A model generated the notes under the pieces. It was not told the origin of the DNA. It searched no databases and saw only the letters and a program-made list of their open reading frames with translations. The position numbers and the translations under genes were made by a program. A DNA stretch of 6,520 nucleotides from JANMEX01 sp031423755 (GTDB lineage: Bacteria; Pseudomonadota; Alphaproteobacteria; Rhizobiales; Rhizobiaceae), in assembly GCA_031423755.1 (NCBI GenBank), contig JANPGC010000148.1, forward strand, positions 1 through 6,520, given 5' to 3'. Every line of letters begins with the position of its first letter. The first letter of the stretch is position 1. Shown here one piece after another: positions 1 through 6,253 of the stretch.

Positions 1-789
1 CGTGTCCGCAACGAAAGAGTCAAAATCATCATGGTCATGCTCGCCGCCGGCTTCATGCTCAATCTCATGATGCGACTTGCGCCCGGCAATCAAATCTTCC
101 GTACCCGCGCCAATGCCAAGCAGCACGCCGACCGGCAGATTGCCATTGCTCGCCTCAACCATTTTGACCGGGCGCGCGCTCGCACCTGACACAACACCGC
201 GCACATCGGACATCGTTGCGGCATCGACCAAATCGCTCTTGTTGAGGATCACCAGATCCGCCGCGATAATCTGGTCTTCAAACACTTCTTCCAGCGGATT
301 CTCATGGTCGAGATTGTCATCCGCCGCCCGCTGCGCCGACACCGCCTCTTCGTCGTCCGCAAACCGCCCGGCGGCCACGGCCGCGCTGTCCACGACCGTC
401 ACGACCCCATCCACCGTCACCCTCGTCTTGATGCCCGGCCAGTTGAACGCCTGCACCAGCGGCTGCGGCAATGCGAGCCCCGATGTTTCGATAATGATGT
501 GGTCGATCTTGCGGTCGCGTTCAATCAGCTTGGTCATCGTCGGAATGAAATCATCGGCCACCGTGCAGCAGATGCAGCCATTGGTCAGTTCGACAATATC
601 GTCCTCCGAACAGGCATCCGCGCCGCAGCTTCTCAGCACCTCGCCATCAACGCCCAGATCACCAAACTCGTTGATGATCAGGGCAATCCGCCGCCCGCCC
701 GCATTGGCCAGCAGGTTGCGGATCAGCGTCGTCTTGCCGGAGCCCAGAAAGCCCGTGATCACGGTTGCAGGTATCTTGTCGCCTTGCAT
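1..789 (-). CDS. cobW: CobW, cobalamin-biosynthesis G3E GTPase (3' end outside window)
   Basis: This is a metal-handling GTPase of the COG0523/G3E family, cytoplasmic, needed in the aerobic cobalamin pathway and thought to supply cobalt to the CobNST chelatase. The first 263 residues are present and the C-terminus is off the left edge. Visible motifs are the P-loop GFLGSGKT (13-20), NEFGDLGVD (40-48), the family metal-binding motif GCICC (71-75), ETSGLA (101-106) and the guanine-specificity motif NKSD (183-186). A His-rich stretch (H240, H241, H245, H251, H253) lies near the visible end, a common metal-binding trait of the family. The ATG at 789-787 is supported by AAGGG six bases upstream, lying inside the end of cobU; only two bases separate the cobU stop from this start. 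Context separates it from other COG0523 members such as zinc chaperones: it sits with cobU and cbtAB behind a B12 riboswitch. Confidence 0.95.
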   Translation of the reverse strand, partial: MQGDKIPATVITGFLGSGKTTLIRNLLANAGGRRIALIINEFGDLGVDGEVLRSCGADACSEDDIVELTNGCICCTVADDFIPTMTKLIERDRKIDHIIIETSGLALPQPLVQAFNWPGIKTRVTVDGVVTVVDSAAVAAGRFADDEEAVSAQRAADDNLDHENPLEEVFEDQIIAADLVILNKSDLVDAATMSDVRGVVSGASARPVKMVEASNGNLPVGVLLGIGAGTEDLIAGRKSHHEIEHEAGGEHDHDDFDSFVADT

Positions 790-791
790 GA

Positions 792-1310
792 CTAACCCTT
801 CAATGTCTGCGGCAATCCTGCCGTCACAAAATAAACTTCATCAGCCATCGCCGCCACTTTCTGGTGCAGCAGCCCGGCATGGTCGCGGAACGCCCGGGCC
901 ATCGCATTATCCGGCACGATCCCTTGCCCGACCTCGTTGCTGACCAGCACGATGGTTCCGGGTAGAATCTTCAAAGACGCTGCCAAAGCATCCGCTTCTT
1001 CAGCTTGATGACGTTCCGCCATCATCAGATTTGTCACCCAAAGCGTCAGACAATCGACAAGCACGGCCTTGTCCTTTGACGCAATCACGGAAAGCGCGCC
1101 GCAAAGTTCCAACGGCTCTTCTGCCAATTCCCACTCCGGCCCGCGCCGCGCCTTGTGATCGCCCACGCGGCGGGCCATCTCGTCGTCAAAAACCTGCCCC
1201 GTGGCCAGATAGCATTTTGTCAGGCCGGATTGATCAATGAGACGCTCGGCGAACGCGGACTTGCCAGACCGCGCCCCGCCGAGAACCAGCACAATCCGTC
1301 CCTTGCTCAT
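792..1310 (-). CDS. cobU: Bifunctional adenosylcobinamide kinase / adenosylcobinamide-phosphate guanylyltransferase
   Basis: This cytoplasmic enzyme (CobU in Salmonella, CobP in Pseudomonas/Rhizobiales naming) phosphorylates adenosylcobinamide and then transfers GMP to give AdoCbi-GDP, the substrate of nucleotide-loop assembly. The 172-residue length is normal for the family. The P-loop GGARSGKS is at 11-18. The segment DDEMARRVGDHKARRG (42-57) carries H52, which I infer is the equivalent of the guanylylated histidine of Salmonella CobU. LVDCLTLW (84-91) is the Walker-B-like strand and VSNEVGQGIVP (123-133) is a strongly conserved family motif. The ATG (1310-1308) overlaps the cbtA stop as ATGA, so translation is probably coupled; the upstream Shine-Dalgarno is weak. 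It ends in TAG at 794-792, two bases before cobW. Regulation by the upstream cobalamin riboswitch is inferred from the tight operon. Confidence 0.96.
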   Translation of the reverse strand: MSKGRIVLVLGGARSGKSAFAERLIDQSGLTKCYLATGQVFDDEMARRVGDHKARRGPEWELAEEPLELCGALSVIASKDKAVLVDCLTLWVTNLMMAERHQAEEADALAASLKILPGTIVLVSNEVGQGIVPDNAMARAFRDHAGLLHQKVAAMADEVYFVTAGLPQTLKG

Positions 1311-2071
1311 GCCTCATCCAGTTTGGCCCGGTCCATGAACCAGCCCATGGCCAGCCCCAGCACCAGCCAGAAGAACATCGTGGTCGCCAAAGTCGCCACC
1401 ACAAACTCGCCAGCCAGAAACGCTGGCACGGCGCTGGTAATGTCAGTCGGCTGCGGCGCGCCATAGAGATGTGGCGCGATCAACAGAAGCACGCCAGCCA
1501 AGCGGGCAACAGTGCTCTTGTTGAGGAACAGCAGACCAAGCCCGATGACGGACATCGCAACCGTCGTCACCCACCAATATTGCCGCGCGGCAAGATCGAC
1601 ATAGGGGAAGCCCGGAAGCTCCGGCGGCAACCCGATGGCTGGCAGAAATTGCACCGCCATCCACCCGGCAGCGCCCCAGACAAGACCTGTGGCAAACGTG
1701 ATATTGACGCCGCTCGCCAACGAAACACCGGCCATCAGCAAGGCAAAACCCGCGCCGGTGGCAATGTTGGCAAGCACTGTGTTCCAGAACCGGCCAAAGA
1801 ACAGCGGCTCATCGCTCTCCACTGCCGCCTCGTGGTCATGCGCAGCAGACTTTTCAGCCGCCGCAACCAGCTCATGGTCTGCGCTGTGCTTGGAACCATC
1901 CGCATGAACGTGCGCATCGGCCTCAGCGGCCGTTGCATGATCATGTGCGCCGCCCTCAAACTCTTCAGCGTGAAGAATGATCGGCACAATCTTCGAGACC
2001 TGAAGCGGGGTCATGGCGATACCCGCCAAAAGGCCAGCCGCAAGCGCGGCAAGCAAAATCCGGACAATCAT
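1307..2071 (-). CDS. cbtA: CbtA, predicted cobalt transporter membrane subunit
   Basis: CbtA is the large subunit of a predicted cobalt importer usually found under B12 riboswitch control; its transport role in the family comes mostly from genome context. The 254 residues contain an N-terminal membrane segment (about 4-20), then a long polar loop and about four or five further hydrophobic segments (about 98-118, 125-145, 168-184, 187-201 and 220-245). The family-typical motif APHLYGAPQP is at 199-208. The loop between the first two segments is rich in histidine and acidic residues, with nine His between 34 and 80, including HDH pairs at 43-45 and 78-80 and an HVH at 54-56, consistent with metal binding. 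The ATG (2071-2069) follows cbtB by 12 bases with no clear Shine-Dalgarno. The gene ends by overlapping cobU by four bases. Confidence 0.93.
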   Translation of the reverse strand: MIVRILLAALAAGLLAGIAMTPLQVSKIVPIILHAEEFEGGAHDHATAAEADAHVHADGSKHSADHELVAAAEKSAAHDHEAAVESDEPLFFGRFWNTVLANIATGAGFALLMAGVSLASGVNITFATGLVWGAAGWMAVQFLPAIGLPPELPGFPYVDLAARQYWWVTTVAMSVIGLGLLFLNKSTVARLAGVLLLIAPHLYGAPQPTDITSAVPAFLAGEFVVATLATTMFFWLVLGLAMGWFMDRAKLDEA

Positions 2072-2083
2072 GATCTGTGATCG

Positions 2084-2263
2084 TCAGTGGCAGGGAAAGC
2101 CGTAAGAATGGCGCGTGTCATGGGCTGCGTCATGCAGCACCTGTGCGTTGGCAAGGCCCGCACCCCAGACAAAAAAAGCGCCAAGCAATAGCGCGGCAAC
2201 GGCGGCCTTCATGCGCTCGGAAACAAGCGTGGTAGAGCGAGTGGAAATCGAACGTGCAGTCAT
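2084..2263 (-). CDS. cbtB: CbtB, small predicted cobalt transporter subunit
   Basis: This 59-residue protein is the small partner of CbtA. It has a basic, Ser/Thr-rich N-terminus, one transmembrane helix (about 19-40) and a short C-terminal tail with H44, H48, H52, C58 and H59, ending AAHDTRHSYGFPCH. The terminal HDxRH...PCH pattern is the signature of the CbtB family and probably binds the metal. I chose the ATG at 2263-2261 because GGAGG lies five bases upstream. A GTG directly before it (2266-2264) would leave only two bases after the Shine-Dalgarno. It is the first gene of the operon, directly downstream of the cobalamin riboswitch, so B12 repression should act on its translation or transcription first. 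Confidence 0.93.
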   Translation of the reverse strand: MTARSISTRSTTLVSERMKAAVAALLLGAFFVWGAGLANAQVLHDAAHDTRHSYGFPCH

Positions 2264-2268
2264 CACAA

Positions 2269-2273
2269 CCTCC
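2269..2273 (-). promoter_or_regulatory. Shine-Dalgarno of cbtB
   Basis: The minus strand reads GGAGG here, five bases before the cbtB ATG at 2263. It decides the start against the adjacent GTG. A CCUC at 2288-2285 of the transcript could pair with the GAGG part across a 12-base loop, so the site could be masked when the riboswitch is ligand-bound. The pairing is visible; its use in regulation is inferred. Confidence 0.8.
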
Positions 2274-2285
2274 GTGTTGGGACTG

Positions 2286-2320
2286 AGGGATAAATCCCTG
2301 AGGACCGGGCAGAATTGCCC
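2286..2320 (-). promoter_or_regulatory. Two hairpins between the B12 aptamer and cbtB (candidate expression platform)
   Basis: Two perfect inverted repeats lie between aptamer and Shine-Dalgarno. One spans 2307-2320 (transcript GGGCA-AUUC-UGCCC, five pairs, four-base loop). The other spans 2286-2299 (AGGGA-UUUA-UCCCU, five or six pairs). Neither is followed by a U-run, so neither looks like a Rho-independent terminator. This fits translational control, common for these riboswitches in Gram-negative bacteria. One of them may supply the loop that contacts aptamer loop L5 in known B12 riboswitches; that is inference. Confidence 0.5.
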
Positions 2321-2329
2321 ATTTGCTCA

Positions 2330-2512
2330 CGGCAGGTCTCCTGGCTCACGGGTCTTAAGGTCTCGTCCGCCTTCCCGGTTTCCCAGTGGCTCGTTGGACG
2401 GGCCCTCGCCGCTCTACAGTCGCGGGGTCGGCTGCGATCAAAGTGCCCTGAATGGGTCCACCCCTCGCATTCCCTTTTGATCCCTGGGGCCAAAGCCTTT
2501 CGGGAACCATTT
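2330..2512 (-). promoter_or_regulatory. Cobalamin (B12) riboswitch
   Basis: The minus strand carries the conserved aptamer blocks in the correct order. GGTTCCCGAAAGG starts at 2507, and AAAAGGGAATGCGAGG completes the early stem. CGCAGCCGACCCCGCGACTG is the core with the CCCGCnACTG element. The B12 box AGCCACTGGG is at 2391-2382 and runs into GAAACCGGGAAGGC. GACCCGTGAGCCAGGAGACC closes the 3' side. The layout matches the adenosylcobalamin-type aptamers common in Rhizobiales. Bound cobalamin is expected to reduce expression of cbtB-cbtA-cobU-cobW, the genes immediately downstream. The outer ends of the element are approximate. Confidence 0.96.
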
Positions 2513-2520
2513 GCGACACC

Positions 2521-2550
2521 TTGATAGGTTCGGGAGGCAGCCAATGTCAA
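2521..2550 (-). promoter_or_regulatory. Sigma70-type promoter of the cbtB-cobW operon
   Basis: The minus strand has a perfect -35 box TTGACA (2550-2545) and a -10 box TATCAA (2526-2521) separated by 18 bases. The predicted transcription start, about seven bases on (near 2514), falls just before the riboswitch aptamer. That leaves essentially no extra leader and independently supports the assignment. Confidence 0.75.
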
Positions 2551-2553
2551 TCG

Positions 2554-2580
2554 CGGATGCGACCATTCAGGACGCATCTG
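2554..2580. repeat. Inverted repeat between flippase gene and cob promoter
   Basis: An 11-position stem (2554-2564 against 2570-2580) contains one A-A mismatch and one G-T pair around a five-base loop. Its core is GATGCG/CGCATC. It lies about 50 bases after the flippase stop and four bases upstream of the cob operon -35 box. It could end the polysaccharide transcript, though there is no T-run, so it is not a classical terminator. It could also be a protein-binding site. Confidence 0.45.
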
Positions 2581-2631
2581 GCCAAAATGGCTGATGCGGT
2601 CAAGCTGTCCGCCGCAGCCTGGCATTGCCGA

Positions 2632-4128
2632 TCAGCCGCCTTTGACGCGCCTGAGCGCCCCGGCAACCATGCTTCTTGCCTGCATATCCAACACGATCAG
2701 TGCTCCGGCGAAACCAGCGAAGGCCAAGATGCAGAATGCGACTTGCCCTGCCAATCCCAACTGAAGGGAACGCCCGGTCAGGCCAATTGCGATGCACACA
2801 GCCGCAGGAGCCAGAAAGGAGAATGCGAAATTCCGGAATACTGCAACAAAAAGGCCTTTGCCCGCAGTGCGGTAAAGGAAAAAGGTAAGGAACGCGGCCC
2901 CCAGGACATGGATGCCGACGTAAACCAGCATCACGCCCTTCAGCTGAAGCATTTCGAATGCATAAGGCGAAAACGCCAGCAAGGCAGCCAGCATCAAGAC
3001 AGATGCCGCAACCGGAGGAAACGGTCTGCTGTACGCCGTAAAAACCGACCCATAGATCAATAGTGCTCCCTGGAAGGGCAGCACCAGAAAGCCGATCTGC
3101 GCAACTCCGGCGAAAGTCGCCATCTGGGCGTCCGAAAAGGTCGAGCCAAAGAAAACCATCCGGATCAGCGCTTCCGGAAAAAATGCCGAGGGTATGGCGA
3201 GGGCCAACAAAATCAGCAGGCTGACGCGCAGCGTGGTGCCAAGTGTCTGTTCAGCCTCGACGATGTCGCCTTTGACGATCATTGCGGACAGGCGGGGCAA
3301 CAATACCGTTATGATTGCGCTGATCACGACAGCCATCGGCAATTCAATGAGCTTTTGTGAGTAGTTGAAAAGCGAGAGGTCACCGGCAGCGCCAGCCGAG
3401 GCGAAGGCGCGGGCCGCTGGCGCGATCAGCGCGAGCACCGAAACGAACCCCAATCCCCCGAGGAACCGCCACACGAGCCCCGCATCGATAAGCGTCTTGC
3501 TGAAAACCGGGCGCACCAGAAGTGGGCGCAGCGCCAGTGCCTGAATGAGGAGGCGCAAAGCCGCTCCGGCGACAACGCCAGTCACAATCGCCCGGACAAA
3601 ACTGGAATTGTCCGCAGTCAGGATGAAGGCGATAATGCAGCTGTTGAAAATCAGCGTCCCCGACGCGCCGGCGGGAAAACGCTGGTTGGCATTCAAAAAG
3701 GCGACCGCAACACCCGAAACAGCAGTCAGCGGCAAGGCAGCGTTCGCCCACTGAAATGCCCTTGAAGCGCCGGTGATTGTGTCAGCGGTCATTCCGGGTG
3801 CCAGCAACGCCATTGTGTCAGCTGGAAAAAGCGATACCCCAGCTGCAATCGCCGCAAATAGGGCCCCGACCAAAACCGTCGCAAAAAGGTACAGACCAAC
3901 GGCTTTGGCTTGATCCAGTCGTTTGAAGGCAGGGACAAGCGCAGCTGTCACTCCGCCGCCCAACAGCAAATTGACCATCAAATCCGGGAATGTCAGCAGC
4001 ACAATGGCAACGTCTGTTCCTTCACTCGCGCCGCCCTGGTGTGCGATCATCCATTCCCGCCCGAATCCGGAAAGCCTTCCGAAAAGAAGGAACAGGGCTA
4101 CCAGAAGACTGGATTTGAAAAAGCTCAT
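2632..4128 (-). CDS. MurJ/MviN-family lipid-linked glycan flippase, probably a polysaccharide-cluster paralogue
   Basis: This 498-residue, almost entirely hydrophobic protein has the length and N-terminal pattern of the MurJ (MviN) branch of the MOP flippase superfamily. MurJ moves lipid II across the inner membrane. Aligned without gaps to the E. coli MurJ N-terminus as I recall it, R18, G21, F22, R24, T38, D39, P48 and P66 are kept. The essential R52, its neighbour R53, and E57 are V52, N53 and G57 here. In the segment NYSQKLIELP (255-264), K259 stands where E. coli has R270, while the following Glu (262) is kept. I chose the ATG at 4128-4126, which overlaps the stop of the preceding membrane-protein gene as ATGA. 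A longer frame back to 4302 would add 58 residues, mostly polar, lying inside that gene. The position after acyltransferase and polymerase-like genes suggests export of a polysaccharide repeat unit, but a role as housekeeping MurJ cannot be excluded. Confidence 0.88.
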   Translation of the reverse strand: MSFFKSSLLVALFLLFGRLSGFGREWMIAHQGGASEGTDVAIVLLTFPDLMVNLLLGGGVTAALVPAFKRLDQAKAVGLYLFATVLVGALFAAIAAGVSLFPADTMALLAPGMTADTITGASRAFQWANAALPLTAVSGVAVAFLNANQRFPAGASGTLIFNSCIIAFILTADNSSFVRAIVTGVVAGAALRLLIQALALRPLLVRPVFSKTLIDAGLVWRFLGGLGFVSVLALIAPAARAFASAGAAGDLSLFNYSQKLIELPMAVVISAIITVLLPRLSAMIVKGDIVEAEQTLGTTLRVSLLILLALAIPSAFFPEALIRMVFFGSTFSDAQMATFAGVAQIGFLVLPFQGALLIYGSVFTAYSRPFPPVAASVLMLAALLAFSPYAFEMLQLKGVMLVYVGIHVLGAAFLTFFLYRTAGKGLFVAVFRNFAFSFLAPAAVCIAIGLTGRSLQLGLAGQVAFCILAFAGFAGALIVLDMQARSMVAGALRRVKGG

Positions 4129-5144
4129 TGAGCAGGCATTTCCGCATTGGCACGCGCATTTTTCAACGCCGGCAAGATAGGTGAGTTTTTGGCGAAACCT
4201 TTGAAAATGGCTCCGAGAAAAAGCGCGAGGACGGGAATGATCAGTGTTAGAGCGGTGAATCCAGCGCTGCCGCCAACAAGGCAGACAAAAAGCAGTCGCC
4301 AAGTTGCCGGATGGGCACGGCCCCGGGCCAAAACGACAAACACTGATGCAGTCAGGGCCAAAATCATCAAGAACGAGAAAAACACCACCGGATCAAATTC
4401 CGACAGCACCTGCCCAATGCCATGATGTATGACCCCCGAAGCGTCACCGAAGAAGACTATCACTTTCTCAATGGCAGATTGCAGATATTTCACCGCAAAA
4501 TTGAGAACAACAACGAGAAGAACCAGCGATATTGCAAAGGATAGAAAGCTCTTCAATCGGACTGACCCGGGCGATGGAATCGAACTTGTCCACACCGCCC
4601 TTCCCAAAAGCATGAAATGGGAAGCAAGCACCACAAGAAACACGCCGGATGTCACCGATGCCAGGAATGTCGAACTGGTGACAATAAACGCTGTCCTGAA
4701 ATTGAACACACCGGACAGCCCGCGTTTGTCATAGTTGCGCAGCGCCAGATAGACGCAAAGCAACCATGCGGTCCAACCGATGGCGCCTCGTCCATTCATG
4801 AACGCATGCGCTGAAAAGAAGATTGCCCAGGCCAATAATCCGGGCGCATGCGAATTCGCCAACAGATTTGAAGCCCGGAACAGCATGGCGCTCGCAGCGA
4901 CAAACAGCGCGACATAAGCTGAGAAACCAAACCCCGGCCACATATTTTCAAGATACAATCCGGGATACGCAACCAAGTAGCGGAAGAAATGAAAATTCCC
5001 GGCTAACTCTTTGATCGTGTTCCCCGATTCCCACAAATCGGTGACTTGGGACCAGGGCGAAAAGGCCTTGATGCCGAGCTTTGTCAAAACAAGTATGCCG
5101 ATAAACACGGACGCGCCGAACGCAATTTGCCGAGCACGCCTCAT
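4125..5144 (-). CDS. Polytopic membrane protein, possible Wzy/EpsG-like polysaccharide polymerase
   Basis: I do not recognise a family with certainty. The 339-residue protein has about nine hydrophobic segments (roughly 8-26, 74-90, 102-116, 120-136, 150-164, 166-180, 199-218, 253-273 and 283-316, the last long enough for two). A polar loop of about 45 residues (27-73) is rich in aromatic residues and Trp. The segment SAHAFMNGRGAIGW (111-124), with an Arg inside a membrane region, recalls the pattern of Wzy/EpsG-type polymerases. Context supports this: an O-acyltransferase precedes it, and a flippase-family gene starts inside its stop codon. The ATG at 5144-5142 is the only usual start in the open stretch; it lacks a clear Shine-Dalgarno. 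The 115 bases after the acyltransferase hold no other gene. Hand counts of three 60-base lines here gave 43-55% GC, against 60-70% for two lines in the cob genes. Confidence 0.8.
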   Translation of the reverse strand: MRRARQIAFGASVFIGILVLTKLGIKAFSPWSQVTDLWESGNTIKELAGNFHFFRYLVAYPGLYLENMWPGFGFSAYVALFVAASAMLFRASNLLANSHAPGLLAWAIFFSAHAFMNGRGAIGWTAWLLCVYLALRNYDKRGLSGVFNFRTAFIVTSSTFLASVTSGVFLVVLASHFMLLGRAVWTSSIPSPGSVRLKSFLSFAISLVLLVVVLNFAVKYLQSAIEKVIVFFGDASGVIHHGIGQVLSEFDPVVFFSFLMILALTASVFVVLARGRAHPATWRLLFVCLVGGSAGFTALTLIIPVLALFLGAIFKGFAKNSPILPALKNARANAEMPAQ

Positions 5145-5259
5145 TTTGCGCTCGAACGGAATGAATGCCGGCGAAATTGAGCGCGGGCCAGAATTGCCAC
5201 TGCAAAGTCGTATGCAAACCAGTTACACGCGACAGATCGCTGCTCCAAAAGGTCTGCCA

Positions 5260-5847
5260 TCAAGAACCCGCACCTTTTGGCACGGAGCTGTCGCTGGCCA
5301 GATTGCGAATGACTTTTGCGGGCACACCAGCAACGATGGAATATGCCGGAACATCGCGGGTCACGACACTTGCAGCGCCGATAACGGAATGGGTTCCGAC
5401 GGTCACGCCCGCCAGCACCATGGCGTTGGCTCCGATCCATACGTCCGACTCGATCGTGATGCCGCCCTTGGAAAACTCATGGCCCTGTTCGGATATCTTC
5501 TTGTCCGTGTCGTCAAAACGGTGATTGGCCGCGATCATGTGCACCCCGGCGCCGATCAACACGTCATCGCCGATTGTGATTGGCGCAAGCGGGCTGGCCA
5601 TCAGCATGGAATTGGGCCTGATCACCACTTTTTTGCCGATGCTGATTGATTTGGTTTCGACAAGATAACAGTAAGGCCGCAGCTCGCTGCCGTCGCCAAA
5701 ACGCAGCAATTTTCGCCGCGCAAGCCTTGCTGCGAGACCGGGGAAATGCAGCATCCAATGGGTAAGCGGCACATCAGGTCCGATCCGCTCGCAGGCCGCC
5801 CAATATTTCAAACGCCGCCACAATGAGGTCACTGCTCGAAAAACCAT
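5260..5847 (-). CDS. Hexapeptide-repeat O-acetyltransferase (LbetaH fold)
   Basis: This is a cytoplasmic acyltransferase of the LacA/NodL/WbbJ type, expected to move an acetyl group from acetyl-CoA to a sugar hydroxyl, here probably on a surface-polysaccharide precursor. Of 195 residues, about 66-165 form the left-handed beta helix with hexapeptide repeats: ISIGKKVVI (68-76), ITIGDDVLIGAGV (90-102), ITIESDVWIGANAMV (130-144), and GVTVGTHSVIGAASVV (147-162). H109 in AANHRFDD (107-114) is the likely catalytic histidine. The ending IVAGVPAKVIR (171-181) is the typical family close. I chose the ATG at 5847-5845, preceded by GAGG ten bases upstream. A TTG at 5856-5854 would extend it by three residues but leaves only one base after that GAGG. 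It is the first intact gene of the right-hand cluster. The exact sugar cannot be read from the sequence. Confidence 0.92.
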   Translation of the reverse strand: MVFRAVTSLWRRLKYWAACERIGPDVPLTHWMLHFPGLAARLARRKLLRFGDGSELRPYCYLVETKSISIGKKVVIRPNSMLMASPLAPITIGDDVLIGAGVHMIAANHRFDDTDKKISEQGHEFSKGGITIESDVWIGANAMVLAGVTVGTHSVIGAASVVTRDVPAYSIVAGVPAKVIRNLASDSSVPKGAGS

Positions 5848-5882
5848 TCTGCGCAAACCTCATTTGATTGAAATGCGCCTGT

Positions 5883-5897
5883 TCGGCTCGGAGCCGA
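5883..5897. repeat. Small inverted repeat upstream of the acyltransferase gene
   Basis: TCGGCT and AGCCGA pair across three bases, 36 bases before the acyltransferase ATG and downstream of the candidate promoter, so it would lie in the mRNA leader. No T-run follows on either strand. It may be a leader hairpin or have no function. Confidence 0.35.
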
Positions 5898-5916
5898 TTT
5901 GGGCACGTAAGCACCC

Positions 5917-5945
5917 TTAATGCAAAAATGGCCGTCAAGTTTCAA
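5917..5945 (-). promoter_or_regulatory. Weak candidate promoter for the acyltransferase gene
   Basis: The minus strand has TTGAAA (5945-5940) and CATTAA (5922-5917) separated by 17 bases, about 70 bases before the acyltransferase ATG. The -35 is reasonable, but the -10 matches the consensus at only three positions. The position is sensible because no intact gene lies directly upstream. Confidence 0.3.
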
Positions 5946-6253
5946 TGACATTCTTGTGCAACGGTCGCTTCAGGAAAGGGATGTCTGTCACGAGGGGGCG
6001 TTCGGAAAGCGCAATTCAAGCCAAGTTGACAGCGTTTTGCCCTTCGCTTTCAGAAATCGGGAATCCTCGCATCGCAGTTTCGCGTGGCAAAAAATCCGCC
6101 AAATCTGGCCCTGCGGTTTGCAAATCAGTTTCCGGCTGCGCAAGGCTTGTTACGGCTCATAGCCCCTTGCCCGCGCGTCGTCGATCGCAGGCAGGTCCGT
6201 CCCGATGCAAAAACAAGAGACGCCTTTCCCGAATTAACGTGGCCTAGCCTCTT

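Larger units (their letters stand above)
5864..6253. other. Intergenic stretch without a convincing gene
   Basis: These 390 bases separate the CBS-domain fragment from the acyltransferase gene. On the minus strand the longest frames I followed are about 46 codons (roughly 6160-6020), with no good start or ribosome site, and about 26 codons ending near 5937. Frames of 80-100 codons on the plus strand are rich in Arg and Ser and match nothing I know. One line counted by hand gave 48% GC. Only the weak promoter and the small inverted repeat are noted here. It may be decayed coding DNA left by the event that broke the neighbouring gene. Confidence 0.5.

Noticed and set aside
77..943. Long plus-strand open frame of 288 codons, and another at 304-795, over the cobW region
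   Set aside because: They lie opposite cobW, whose protein carries all family motifs. The plus-strand products are Ser/Thr- or Arg/His-rich without recognisable domains, as expected for shadows in GC-rich DNA.
2263..2625. Minus-strand frame of 120 codons upstream of cbtB
   Set aside because: It runs through the promoter and the whole B12 riboswitch; the RNA motifs fully explain the conservation and the product resembles nothing.
2452..3063. Plus-strand frame of 203 codons
   Set aside because: It overlaps the riboswitch and the 3' part of the flippase gene; its product is Gln/Arg/Cys-rich and low in hydrophobic residues, typical of an antisense shadow of a membrane protein gene.
4129..4302. 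58-residue N-terminal extension of the flippase
   Set aside because: It lies inside the preceding gene, is mostly polar with several Cys and Arg, and the ATG at 4128 gives the family's normal N-terminus.
5011..5649. Plus-strand frame of 212 codons opposite the acyltransferase
   Set aside because: The minus-strand product has textbook hexapeptide repeats; the plus-strand product is a His/Asp/Gly-rich mirror of them.
5883..5897. Terminator for the CBS-domain fragment
   Set aside because: The inverted repeat has only six pairs and no T-run on either strand, and it lies about 360 bases after the fragment's stop.
5945..6247. Plus-strand frames of 80-100 codons in the intergenic stretch, and short minus-strand frames there
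   Set aside because: No ribosome site, no known motif and skewed composition. I keep the stretch as non-coding or decayed.
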